A stretch of 64,000 bases of DNA, taken from assembly GCF_033958435.1 (NCBI RefSeq), contig NC_134161.1:15686001-15750000 (forward strand), written 5' to 3'. Each line of letters starts with the position of its first letter. Positions within the stretch are counted from its first letter, which is position 1. The stretch comes from Carettochelys insculpta (Eukaryota; Chordata; Testudines; Carettochelyidae). The translations under genes were made by a program, and so were the position numbers. This document shows positions 23,001-33,650 of the stretch, one piece after another. The notes under the pieces are model-generated. The model worked only from the letters and a program-made list of their open reading frames with translations, did not search any database and was not told the origin of the DNA.

Positions 23001-23539
23001 TTCTTCAGTGCACTATAGAGCAAAATACAGTATCTTGAAAGCATTTTAATGCCTGTCGCCATCTCATTTGTATTGCAAATTGTAATGTGCCCATTTTCTC
23101 ATCTGGGAGGCTTTTTAAAAAAAATACATTATTATAAATTAAGCAGGAACAGATTTAATAATAACTCACACATGAGCACAGCGTCTTTTCCTCTCCGAGG
23201 AGCTCCTGTTGCTTTGCAGATTAAGCAAAGCAAGAAACAAACACGTGGAAAGATCCATTCACCTGCCTTTGAAAGGGAGCAGCTGTTTAAGAATCATGTG
23301 GCAAAATTTGCTGGGGTGCTAAGGACAGGACATGAAGCACGCTATAGTGAGTTCACAGAAAGTACAGGGAGAACTTGGAGAGGAAGAACGTACTTAACTA
23401 CTTTGGAATTCAGCCAGGTCTGCTGGGCTAATTCCTCACAAAAAACATGCAGTGGGATATTTATTTAACTCCAGATGAGCAAAAAGCAAAGTTCAATGCA
23501 ATTGAAAAGCAGCCAATGTAATACTGATAAAAGGAAATA
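20086..23539. other. Intronic sequence without recognised elements
   Basis: Open frames of up to about 146 codons occur but show no recognisable domains. The 22900-23160 part is AT-rich and free of recognised repeats. Confidence 0.35.
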
Positions 23540-23945
23540 AATAATAGGGATTAATAAAGAATTAAAGGAGGACAATATAATTAATGCCAATGAACACGGT
23601 TTTATGGAAAATAAATCCTGCCATTCTAGCTTCATATATTTTTTATGAGATTACAAGTTTGGTTAATAAAAGTAATAGTGTTGCCGTGCTGTACCGTCCC
23701 TAGACTTCTGCATAGTGTTTGACTTGGCGCCATGTGCCATTTTGATTAAAAAAGGAAGATGATAAAAATTCAGCACAGTACACATTAAATGTATTAAAGG
23801 CTGGCTAACTGAGAGGCTCAATGGAATTGCAAGTGGGGAATTATCATTGAGAGGGTGTATTTCTAGTAGCATTATGCTGGGATTACTTCCTGGCCCTATG
23901 CTATTTAATCTTTTTGTCAGTTACCTGGGAAAAAATAAAATCATC
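23540..23945 (+). mobile_element. Decayed LINE (CR1/L2-type) reverse-transcriptase fragment
   Basis: Translation in shifting plus-strand frames gives EHGFMENKSCHSSF, then LDFCIVFDLAPCAILIKK, GWLTERLNGI and LLPGPMLFNLFVSYL. These follow the order of LINE reverse-transcriptase blocks: HGF, then the FDxAF-like segment, then the [22 protein letters not shown] segment. Stops and frame changes show it is an old relic. Confidence 0.72.
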
Positions 23946-24375
23946 AACAGTAGCCAAAAATATAGCTTCCCAGTAATGCTTGTGCCCCCAGAAGCATGCA
24001 GGGGCATTGGCTGGGAAGGAAGAACGTGATCCAGTGACATAGCACCTCCATTTCATCTAAGATCTTCATGTCCTTTGGTATTTCCCCATTCAAGTACTGA
24101 CTGGATGTTACCATGTTTTGCATCCAACCTCACAAAGCAAGACTGTAGGGAGACCTATTCCAGGCTTGTGGGTGGACCCAGCTGCCATATTACACTGTCA
24201 CAGGTACCAGGACTAGGACTTCACGATCCCAGCGATGGCTGGCTCTCTTTCCCAATGAATGGAAGATGAAGCCCATGAATGAAACGCATCCACGCAACCC
24301 AACAATGCGAAAACATTGACAAAGAATAAATTATCACCTCCGCAGAATGAAAACGCGAGAAAATGAAAACGTGAT
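23946..24375. other. Intronic sequence without recognised elements
   Basis: Nothing is recognised beyond the end of the LINE relic. Confidence 0.35.
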
Positions 24376-24880
24376 ATTTGTTTTAATACCATTGTTTTTT
24401 AAAGTTTAATTTAAGAGACCAGCTGTTTCAGCTTCTCTTATAAGACCTTAATTGGTATATAATAGCATAGTTAATTAAATACAAATCAATAGTTTAAAAC
24501 AACTAATTGATATTTAATATGTATGGGAAAAATAACTTCATTGTAATATAATTAACTCAATATTAAATAAGCAATGGAATTGCAGTTATGCCTTTACACT
24601 AATTATAAAGTTTATCGTTCTTTAATAAACTTGCAATTAGGCAGGATGAGCTGAAAAAATTATTAAACAGGTATTATTGGGCTATTAAACATTTGTTATC
24701 ATTCCTGGTGGGACACAGCTATACAATAGTACAAAGTGTGATCATGCTAATAAACCTTTACTACTCCTTTGCTATGGCCTTTAATGGTTGATCAGAAACA
24801 TTGCTCTCTGCATGACTTATGGGTATTGTAATTGCTTTGAAAGCAGGTAATTAAATTGTCAATGAAAGTGAGGAGGAAAA
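24376..24880. other. AT-rich repeat-free block, possible conserved noncoding element
   Basis: Dense in homeodomain-type TAATTA/ATTA cores (agttaattaaat, acaactaattgat, tataattaactc, gcaattaggc) and without any transposon match I recognise. Composition and motif density resemble vertebrate conserved noncoding sequence. Conservation cannot be judged from one genome. Confidence 0.35.
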
Positions 24881-27800
24881 CTGATGAGGAAAAGCATGAG
24901 CGTAATTTGGCACAGCAAGGTGACAGCTCTCTTATAAGTCATGTGTTATCTCCTGTCACGTTGGAAGAAAATGTGGATCATTGGAGAGTTTCAAGGTTCT
25001 GAGATGTGGACGCACCTTGATTACAGACTTTTTCCAGTGGGATTGTTTTGCAGTGTCCTGATGCCAAAGCTTTTCAAAGGCTGGATGTGTCCTTAACCGT
25101 CTTAGCTTTGTGTTGCCCTTAGCCAGCTAGGAGCACATTTATGCTGCTTTGTAACCCGGGATCGGCAGGACCCTGGCTTGTGGACATGGTCCTTCTGAGC
25201 TGGAACTTGACCATCCAGTGTAATGGTGAGACTCAGATCTCACAGTTGTGATAATGCTTCCATACTGCATTAAACAGACCTTCTAACTCAGGCCTGGGGC
25301 TTCTCCTGCGTCCACATCCACACTGAATTGGAGTCACAGTGGGCTCTGGCTCTGACCCACCCCCACCAGCGTGCCAGAATCCAGATCCCGCGTGCTCGCT
25401 GGCCTGAGTCAGACAGGTGTGCATGGACATAAGTGGGGCATGGGCTCAAGTCTGAGACAGAGCCAGGACTTAAGAGTGCAGTGTAGACATACCTTGAAGA
25501 GCATGAAGTGGTAAAGCGGTGTTAGGCAGCTCAGCTTAAGGCTGTAGAGGCTACACAGAGACATCTGACACACTTGATCATAAAAGGTGCTCTTACGTAT
25601 TTAAAGGTGCCATTAGCTACAAGAGTTCAAGCAAGGTCTCAAAAATGGCCAGCATGATTTGTTATAATGCTGTGCACTGGTGTACTTTCATTATAGGCTG
25701 TCAGATAGTTTAATAAGCCTTCATTATTACAACCCCACTGTTCCAGGCTCTGCTGGAAATGGAGCCCATACTGGAACAAGCTGATTCAAACTCTGGTCCA
25801 GACTTACACCTCCCAGGCTGGAAGCATCCCCACGTATGATCCCTCTTTAAGGGCGGGAGAAATGAGGGTTTAGATAAGCTAAGGAAGTTGCCCAAGACCA
25901 TACAACAGGGCTACAGCTGCACTGCCCTCATAGTGTAATGTCCACCAATGCACTCTGTTCTTTCTCCTCCTGTCGTCATTATAAAGGGTTTGGTACATTC
26001 CTAAAAACCCATTGTTTACCAAGCTAGCTACACAGGCCAAGTTTGCAGGGCTAGGGGCCTTGTGAAAGATAAGAGCCTACTACCACCACTGGTCAAGGTT
26101 GTTACTGCTCAAGCTTAACTAGCACGGGATCTGTATTTTGGGAGAGAACCTGTTAACAAGCCATTGGAGGAGGTTGTTGCACTGATCCCCAGAAAGAATG
26201 AGAGTCTGGTGTGTGTGAGTACATGAGGTCCTACCTAGTCTACTCCCACCTTCATTCAAGTGATAGAAACCTGTACTTCCAGCGTTGGCATCGATTGTTG
26301 CAGTCCTCACAGAACACTGCTGGTTGGAGGGTGCACCATGTGAATCTTTGGACTGCTAGAAGCTCATCCACCTTTCTGACCTCTCCTGAAATTCACCTAC
26401 TGCTAGTGAAAATACAGTTGTCAACAGCAATGAACGGGGGAGAGTTTGCACCAAAAATATTGACTTGCGAGTCCATATTTTTATGTACTCTTTCTCCCCA
26501 TTTATTTAATTCAGGCTCAATAACACAAAAACTCTGGACTGTTTGACTACACAGTAGAACTCGCTACTTTGTGTGAAGTTAAACTAATTATGTTACGTTA
26601 ATTACACTTCGACAGCATGGTGTTCATTGCAGGCTCAACTGGGATTAATAGTATTTTGCTTTCTTATCAATAAGGGCTTAAATGCATGCTGCTTACTTCT
26701 ATTGGTTTTATATATTTAAACAGTGTTTGATCTTTTGTGTGCATGTGCGTGCCCGGACATAGTGTATTCTCATATGAAAGTCTATTTGAAAAATTGCAAT
26801 TAATGTACTGCCAACAGGTGGACTCAAACTGGGAACCTCTGGAGGTTACTACATGAGCCTCCACCACCTGAAGGAAAAGCCAGGAGCATCCAGCTTGGCA
26901 AGCGTGAACACAGCACTTTTGTCAATGGCCATACCTCACTAACCACAAGGAATAATGCTGCTGTCAGCAGAGATCTGCCACCAGAACGCTGGTCTGCATG
27001 ATCTGGGGGAGCCTTCTGTTGACAGAAAAGCCCTTTGGGATGTCATGCAACCCTGTCTGCTGTGGCTCCGCATGGCTCTTTTGCCGATAGAACCGCAGGG
27101 CAGTCTGACTGCTCTCTATCGACAGGGTGGATGGCTCTTTCGATCTGCCCTGAGGTCCGAATGTGATCTGTCGCCAGAAGTTTTGTCACAAGATATCTGC
27201 CAACACAAACTTCTGATGTCAAATCTCAACGTGGCCCGAATGAGTGTGGTTCACTGGCCCACGTAGTGGCGCTTGGACCACGTACAAAGAGAAAGCATGA
27301 GTCTCCCTCACAGCCGTGGCTGAGAGGCGGCTGGCTTCTAGCTCAGACCACAGCGGCTCTTGCATTAAGCTTCAGAGATCCCCAGTCTGAGTCCATGTGG
27401 GGGTGGTTACAAATGCACACAGGGGCTGCTCAGCAAAAGCGAGGGCTGGCGGTGAAGCAGGGGCTATTTTCACTTCCTGGCCTCAGGGGCTGATGTGGCC
27501 GTAGTGCTCTAATGATTCTGAGGTGCTCCAGAAGCGCAGGTGTCGTAGGCACACAGCACCTAAAGCCCTCGTGCTTTGCTGTTTTCCACTTTCTCTTCCC
27601 CTGTTCCTCTTTGGGACATGGGAAATGCAGTTCTGGTGACAAATGGGACCTGTATAAAGGGAGCACAGAGCCACTAAGTAAACATCAAAGGGCCTTTTAT
27701 CAGCTTGGCTTTGTAGTATGGGGGAGCCCCAAAGGCAGGCTGCATCTAGGACATGGCACTTTAATTTTCTCACCATGGCACAGGAGAATTCCTTTGAAGG

Positions 27801-28455
27801 ACAAGGGCTTTTTACTGTGTGGCGAGATAGAGACCTGGGGAGAAACAAACAAGCATCCAGTGCATGTCTGGGAAATCCATGCTCAGATCTGCTCCTCTGC
27901 TTTCCACTGATAGCGTATGATCCCTTGTGAAAAACTGAGGGATCAAAGCACCAGGCTTCTGAGGGCGTTGGCATTGTGCTGCTGTGTGGGGTGGGTTGGC
28001 TCTTCAGTTCTAGAGGGCAGGAAGCCTCAAAGCAGGTTTATCTCTCCTTCAAGGCCCCAGCGTGCATTTTATCACACTGTCTGTGGAGTGGGAGGATAAA
28101 GAGGCCAGGACATGATCACCGCCGCCTGTTTCTGAAGGGAGAGACTTCCAGTGAATTGCAGCTGGTGTAGGAGCAGGATGAGAGGCAAACACCTGAGAGA
28201 CATGATGCAGAGGGAATGGCCTTCCCATGGGGGATGGGATGCTCAGACCCTTCTCTGGAGTAAATGTCCTGTCTGCTTTCCCAGGCCGCTCACTTCTTGC
28301 ATGGGAATGCTCTCCCACCACAGCCCCTTCCCATTGCACTGACGGGCGAGTTGGCAGGAGCCAGCTCCTTCGCCCTGTCCTGCCCACCGGGGGCACCTTT
28401 GACTCTCTTCCAGGTGGCCTGCTGGCTGATGTAGTTGTTGCTCTTTCTCTTTTAG
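24881..28455. other. Upstream intron, mostly unique; degraded MITE-like end near 25255-25494
   Basis: At 25480-25494 agtgtagacatacctt is the inverse of an AGGTATGTCTACACT-type terminus, suggesting a decayed DNA element in 25255-25494. A MIR-like stretch lies at 25880-25960 (gttgcccaagaccatacaac). The 26940-27250 part has repeated gacaga/tcgaca blocks suggesting another old DNA element. The end at 28436-28455 is the polypyrimidine tract (gctctttctcttttag) and acceptor of the next exon. Confidence 0.4.
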
Positions 28456-28533
28456 AACTGGGTCTCCCAAGAAGAGGATGCTGCCTGGTTCTGGGGTTCA
28501 TGTACAAGGAGAAGTATCGGAGAATGACTGAAG
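28456..28533 (+). CDS. KIRREL3: KIRREL3 exon, segment after the signal peptide (78 bp)
   Basis: KIRREL3 (NEPH2) is a single-pass membrane adhesion protein with five extracellular Ig domains. It acts in synapse formation and neuronal wiring. This exon encodes the short segment between signal peptide and first Ig domain: [15 protein letters not shown], then [12 protein letters not shown]. From memory, the human protein has [15 protein letters not shown] and FRRMNEGQ at this place, so the match is specific to this paralogue. The acceptor is tctcttttag (AG at 28454-28455) and the donor is gtcagt at 28534. Both flanking introns are phase 1: the exon opens with the last two bases of a Glu codon and closes with the first base of a Gly codon, which is completed at 60276. 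The 78 bp are 26 codons without a stop. The start-codon exon is not in the window. An antisense CR1 fragment begins within about 60 bp of the donor. Confidence 0.93.
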
Positions 28534-28584
28534 GTCAGTGAGCGCCCACATGCCATGGGCCTGCCCCACCGCCCCTCACTTCAT
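28534..28584. other. KIRREL3 intron start (donor side)
   Basis: Donor gtcagtga, followed by about 50 bp of unique sequence before the CR1 fragment. The donor has A at +4 and G at +5 (gt-cagt), an acceptable but not ideal splice site. Confidence 0.8.
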
Positions 28585-28950
28585 TCAGGACTCTGCACTT
28601 GTCCTTGGTGAACCTCATCAAACTTTTTTGTCCCAATCCTCCAACATTTGGCCCAATCCTCTGGGCCCTATCCCTATCCTCCAATGTATCTACCTCTCCC
28701 ACTAGCTTAGTGTCCTCTGCAAATTTGCTGAGGATGCAATCCATCCCCTCCTCCAGATCGTTAATAAAAAAACGTTGAATAATACCAGCCCTAGAACCAA
28801 TCCTCGGGGCACTTGAGCCAGACATCGAGCCTTTGATCACTACCCATTGGGCCCAACCGTCTCTCCAGCTTTCTATCCACTTCACAGTCCATTTACCTAA
28901 TCCATTCTTCCTTAACTTATGGGCAAGAATATTGTGGGAGGAGTGAATTA
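28585..28950 (-). mobile_element. CR1 LINE internal reverse-transcriptase fragment
   Basis: Minus-strand translation gives LGKWTVKWIESWRDGWAQWV, then FFINDLEEGMDCILSKFAEDTKLVGEVDTLEDRD and FTKDKCRVLN. These are the CR1 blocks around the catalytic box (here FAED instead of FADD) and the KDKCKVLHL segment. Both ends are missing, including the 3' UTR, so this is an internal remnant. The catalytic-box change marks it as inactive. Confidence 0.9.
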
Positions 28951-29784
28951 TTTTACACGGACTTGAAAACAATTTTCTTTGGGCAACAAAATGTAAAATA
29001 AAATATTTTTTCTGGGTAAATGAAACATTTCATTTCAGTTTTGACCACTTTATACCATTTTACATTCTTTTTCCAAGTCAAATGAAAGGATGCCTTAACA
29101 AGAGTGACTTGGAATGGAAAAATGAAAGGGTGGTTTTATGACTAGGTTGAAACAAAATGTTTTGGCTTTTTGGGATGGGGGTGGGGGAGCATGGATCCCA
29201 ACTAAAACAACCAACATGAATTAGTGACATGTTTTGGTGTTGCTGAAGCTGCATTCTTCATTAAATATTTTTGGCCCAAAAATGTTGCCTGGTTCTAGAT
29301 GCACAGCCAAATGTGGGGAAATGCTCATGGATGCTTGCTTTGGCCAAATCCCAGAGATCTGGCTACACACTGGTGTCAGGCCTCCTTACACTGTGTCTTC
29401 TGAAACTCAGACTGTGACAATCTTTAGCCGTTCCCTGGTCGTATATGTGCTTTAAATCCATCAAGGGCCTGATTCTGTGCTGATAAGGACAGAGCTTCGA
29501 CTGGTTCTACTGGTTCAGGATTTGTTTTCTGATATCATAGTACAACTAGTAGGGAGACTGCGCCCCACTTTCCTCTCTGTCACATAGTCCTATCAATAAC
29601 TACCAGGTGTCCAAAGGAATTAAAAACATTTGCAGGCCATGGTGTGTCCTGCTAATTATATGGCCTGGTGTGCTCCACTGTTGTAGAAATGGGTAATTAC
29701 ACCCATCATTAGAACCATACTGGCTCCTAATGATAATGTGCGTAAAGAGCAGTTGTAGTCCAAAAATGTCGCGATCTTGGGTTG
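28951..29784. other. KIRREL3 intron, nothing recognised
   Basis: AT-rich unique sequence, including aaaatgaaagggtgg-like blocks. No element is recognised. Confidence 0.35.
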
Positions 29785-30090
29785 AGGCCTTGTCAACACA
29801 CAAGAGTTGTAGGCATTAACTATACTCAGAGGGTGTAATGCCCCCTAGTGTGGCCACAGTTTCACCAGTGTACTAGTGTAGCTGGAGATGAGCAGGATGG
29901 GGTTGGTCGTGCTTCGAGCAGGAGGTTGGGTCGAAGATCTCCTAAAGTCTCTTCTAACCCTAATTGTCTATGATTCTGTGTGCTACTGGTATAGATACTT
30001 TTATATTGGAAAACCTGTGTTTACACTAGGAATTGTACTGATGCAACTAGATCAGTAAAAAATTACAGCCTTGCTATAGACAGTACAAAA
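29785..30090. mobile_element. Degraded MITE-like element, split by a CR1 3' end
   Basis: The left part has ccttgtcaacacacaagagttg, the right part cctgtgtttacactaggaattg and ctatagacagtac. The style matches TGTCTACAC-type non-autonomous elements; the segment at 56020 has the similar gtctacacacaaagttgtag. Boundaries are approximate. Confidence 0.45.
29882..29983 (+). mobile_element. CR1 LINE extreme 3' end
   Basis: Contains gttggtcgtgcttcgagcagg and gaagatctcctaaagtctcttc. It ends in taattgtctatgattctgtg, the ATTCTATGATTCT-type tail of CR1. Flanking actagtgtag and actggtatag may be a diverged target-site duplication. Confidence 0.82.
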
Positions 30091-32274
30091 TCTGTAGGTA
30101 AATCAGGTCTTACTCTCTCCCCCCAATAAGTATTCTATGAGCTTATCTAAGCTACAGTATTTATAGTGTTGTAGCTCTTGTTAATTGATTGCCAGCTAAC
30201 ACAGATTAATTAACATGGTTGTAAAATACCAGTATAGATGCTTCTGAGAAGGTTGTTCCAGTCGGACACTCCAGAGCATCTGTGCGGAATGTCTACATTA
30301 GTATTCCAGTTGTGTTAGCGTGAATTAACCGGCAATCAGTTGTTACATTTCACAAAAGGCCTTATTGTCCCTCAGGAAAAGCTGGGAGCCGCAAGCCAAC
30401 CTCTGGCATCACAGAATCAAGTTTCAGTGCTTCAAACCCTGGTGTGGATGCACATGGAGGACTCAAACCCAGCCTATCTGGGCAGAAGATAATCCAGCTC
30501 TTCTGCCTCTGGATTTGTGGGCCCTGCCAAGCTTGTGGCTGTAAAAGCTGTAGGATACAAATCAAAGGCACACAGGGAGTGTGAGACCATGTCATTCTTA
30601 CACAGTCTCCTTCTGATCGTCCCCGTACTCTGGTTAATGATCAGCTGTTCTTTGCGCCTGGATCACTAGGTGGCGCGTGGCTCTGAGTTGTAGTGGGTAA
30701 TTAAGCTGCTGACGGCTGCAGTCAGGGGGAGAGTGCTGAGCTGTCTGTAAGTGACGGCCTTGCAATAAAGAAGCGTTAGAGTTAATCCTCTACCATCTGT
30801 CTTCTTTCTGCTAATAACCCACTCAATCAAACGCTGCAGACTGTTTGTTAACATTCAGAAACAGATACATAATCAAGAGGAATGTGCCATTTAGTCATTA
30901 AGGGCCAGATCCCTTCTCCAGCAGAACTCCTGGCTGCGAAGTTCTGCCAGAGCACGGGCGAGGGGCAGCACATAAAGCCAGGCACCTGCGAGGAGGAGAG
31001 GCAGCTGTGCTATGGTGGTAGCCAGCAACAGCCTGGAGTTGTCATTGGCTTAGATAATAAGTCCCCGACAGAGCAACCCTCCTCCCAAGCCAAAGGTCTA
31101 CAAGTAAATCCCCGGTAATGGGAGATCCCTTCAATCCAGGAGACGCTCTGTCATAATGCCATCAGCTCACCCCCACCTCAGTCTGTCATTATATCCAACT
31201 GTGCTTCCCTTTCAGTCCCGCCTCACCAGACAAAGGCAGCAATTCCGGAGCCTTCCCTGCTCCCGCTGTCTCTTCTACTGCCTTTGTCTTCTTGCCAGAT
31301 CTATACCACGTCATTAGCAGGCTTCACAGCAGCAATGATGGCATTTTTGGCTGCCACTCATAAAGGGACTAGAGGGAGCTGTTAAGCACGAGGAGGTGTC
31401 AGCCTATTCCTTCGCCACCTGTTCCGGCAAGCCACAGCCGACAGCTAAACAGTGCTAGACGGTGCTCATGACTGCTTCCCCTTTGTAGGAGAAAGCGTAT
31501 GCCATGCTCGCTGTCCCATTTTCCATGCTCCTGTTCTGTTCAAGCCATCTGCAGAGGGAGGCCTGTACGCTCCCCTCTGTGGTGGGGAGGGGTACACAGC
31601 AGCAGAAAGGAAGGGCCAGGCTCAGCAGAGGTGTACAGCAGCTGTGGGAAAGCCCCCCATGTCGTGAAGCTGCCAGCACCCCCTTGGCAATGAAAGGAGT
31701 CATACCTCAAGAGAGAAGCTGGCAAATCAAGGGAAAGCTGGTCCATGCGGCTGGATCCCCATCCTGTGCAGATGGAGTTCCATGAACCAAAGGTGCAGGC
31801 AGAGCAGGATAAGAAACCCTCTGCCTCCATGCCTTGCTAGCCCCATACCTAGTCAAGCAAAATGAGTCATGCAGCAGGTCGGGGCAAAACCCAGACTAGT
31901 TGAGGTCTCTTGATCCCATGCCAAGGCTTTGCCAAGTTGCTGTGCTAATCCCTATGACTCCAGTACTTCTAGTTATGAATATCCACCTGCACATGAATGA
32001 TGCTCCCACAGCAGAGATGTGTACATTAGGTCCATGGGTATCAGGCTTTTGTCCTCCATGACAGCCAGACCCGCCAACATGGGGAGAGAAAAAATAGGGC
32101 GGGGACTGGCGTTTGGCCTTTGAAGTGCTGTAGCAGCACTGCTTCACCGCTCCACGCAGCTGTGAGGAGCATAGCGCCACAGTCCAGCTGACTGCCCTAG
32201 GCCCTGCCCCTTCCACCCTTGGGCCCACCCCTTCTGGTCCCACGGTGGCTGTCAGCCCTGCTGATGGTAGCCAT
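30091..32274. other. KIRREL3 intron, mostly unique
   Basis: No exon is recognised. It contains the CTCF-like site listed separately. A possibly conserved stretch lies around 30600-30900. Open frames at 31450-31830 overlap on both strands and have no domains. Confidence 0.35.
30662..30677 (+). promoter_or_regulatory. CTCF-like motif
   Basis: atcactaggtggcgcg matches the CTCF core CCASYAGRKGGCR at all core positions except the first C (T here). It lies in repeat-free sequence. Confidence 0.45.
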
Positions 32275-32909
32275 GTAGAATCACAGATTCATAGAATCGT
32301 AGGACTAGGAGGGACCTTGAGAGGTCATCTAATCCAGCCCCCTGAACTCGTGGCAGGACTGAGTATTAGCTAGACCATCCATGACAGATGTTTATTTGAC
32401 CTGCTCGTAAAAATCTCCAGTGACAGAAATTGCACAGCCTCTCTAGGTAATTTATTCCAGTGCTTAGTGACCCTGACAGGAAATTTTTCCTAATGTCCAG
32501 ATTAAATTGCCCCTGTTGCAGTCTAAGCCCATTGCTTCTTATCCAGTCCTCAGAGTTTAAGAACAACAATTTTTCTTCCTTCTCTTTGTAACAACCTTTT
32601 AGATTCTTGAAGAGTTATGCTTTCCCCTCAGTCTTCTCCTCTCCAGGTTAAACAAACCCAGTTCTTTCAGTCTTCCCTCATCACTCACTTTTTCTTGAGC
32701 TTAAATCATTTTTGTTGCACTGCTAGGGGCTTCCTCCAATTTGTCCAATTTCCTGAAAAGCAGAAACCAGAACTGGACACAGTCCTCCTGCTGAGGCCTA
32801 ATCCCTGTGGACTAGAGTAGAAGAATTACTTCTTCTGCCTTACTTACACAACTCCTGCCAGTACAACCCAGAATGATGTTTGCTTTTTTTGCAGTAGCGT
32901 TACCCTGTT

Positions 32910-33060
32910 CAGGTGGTTAGCCACAAAAACAACAAGAAGACCTGTGGCATCTTATAGACTAACAGATTTATTGGAGCATAAACTTTTGTAGGTCTTTGCC
33001 CACGAAAGCTTATGCACCAATAAATCTGCTTGTCTGTAAGGTGCCACAGGACTTCTCGTT
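32910..33060 (+). mobile_element. Snapback retroposon nested in CR1
   Basis: The arms are caacaagaagacctgtggca...tatagactaacagattta and the inverse taaatctgcttgtctgtaag...gtgccacaggacttctcgttg. The loop contains gtctttgcccacgaaagctt. An 11-bp target-site duplication with one mismatch flanks it: gttaccctgtt at 32899-32909 and gttacactgtt at 33061-33071. The CTGANGA core is lost from the loop of this copy. The head at the left is eroded (ggtggttagccac). Confidence 0.88.
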
Positions 33061-33148
33061 GTTACACTGTTGTCTCCAGTTTAACCTGCGATCCCTTACA
33101 ATCACTTGATCGCTTTTTGCCGTCCTCCTCCTTGGCAGTCATTTCCCA

Positions 33149-33195
33149 CTCTCTCTCTCTCTCTCTCTCTCTGTGGGTGTGTGTGTGCGCGCGCA
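33149..33195. repeat. (CT)n followed by (GT)n/(GC)n microsatellite
   Basis: About 12 CT dinucleotides, then gtgtgtgtgtgcgcgcgc, inside the CR1 copy. Confidence 0.95.
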
Positions 33196-33650
33196 ATCAA
33201 TTGATCCTTTCTAAGTATACTGCTTTGCATTTGCCCTTGTTGAGTTTCATCCTGTTTATCTCAGACCATTTCTCCTGTTTATCCAGATTGTTTTGAATTT
33301 CAATGCTATCCTCCAAAGTTTTGCAAACCCTCCCAACTGCGTATTGTCTTCAGACTTTGTAAGTGTGCACTGTATGCCATTTTCTAAATCATTGATGAAT
33401 ATATTGAATGGATCCAGAATCAGAACTGATCCCTCCAGGATTCCACTTGATATGCCCTTCCAGTTTGAGCATGAACCACTGGGAATGGTTTTCCAAACAG
33501 TTGTACATCCTCCTCATAGTAGCTCCATCTGGGTTGTATTTCCCTAGTTTGGTTACGAGGTCATGTGAGACAGTATCAAGAGCCTTACCAAAGAACTTGT
33601 CTTATGTAGCATCTTCTAACTTCAGGTATCTCCGTGCACATACAGGGTGC

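Larger units (their letters stand above)
32275..33650 (-). mobile_element. CR1 LINE copy, split by a snapback retroposon
   Basis: Starts with gaatcacagattcatagaatcg, the antisense of the CR1 tail, then gggaccttgagaggtcatctaatccagccccctg. It continues through the thumb and reverse-transcriptase regions (gcccattgcttcttatccag, ctaaatcattgatgaatat, gactgatccct-like aactgatccctccagg) to about 33650. The frame is broken by stops and indels. The element at 32910-33060 interrupts it. A (CT)n/(GT)n run at 33149-33195 has replaced part of the consensus. It lies antisense to KIRREL3. Confidence 0.9.

Noticed and set aside
28227..28455. Upstream part of the open frame containing the 78-bp exon
   Set aside because: No KIRREL3 similarity before 28456; the acceptor tctcttttag marks the exon start.
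29840..29865. Reverse CTCF-like motif tgccccctagtgtggcc
   Set aside because: Contains an extra base in the core and lies in a degraded repeat.
32910..33060. Treating the snapback as a TIR DNA transposon
   Set aside because: The flanking duplication is 11 bp and other copies have 9, 12 and 13 bp with a head at one end only, which fits retroposition better.
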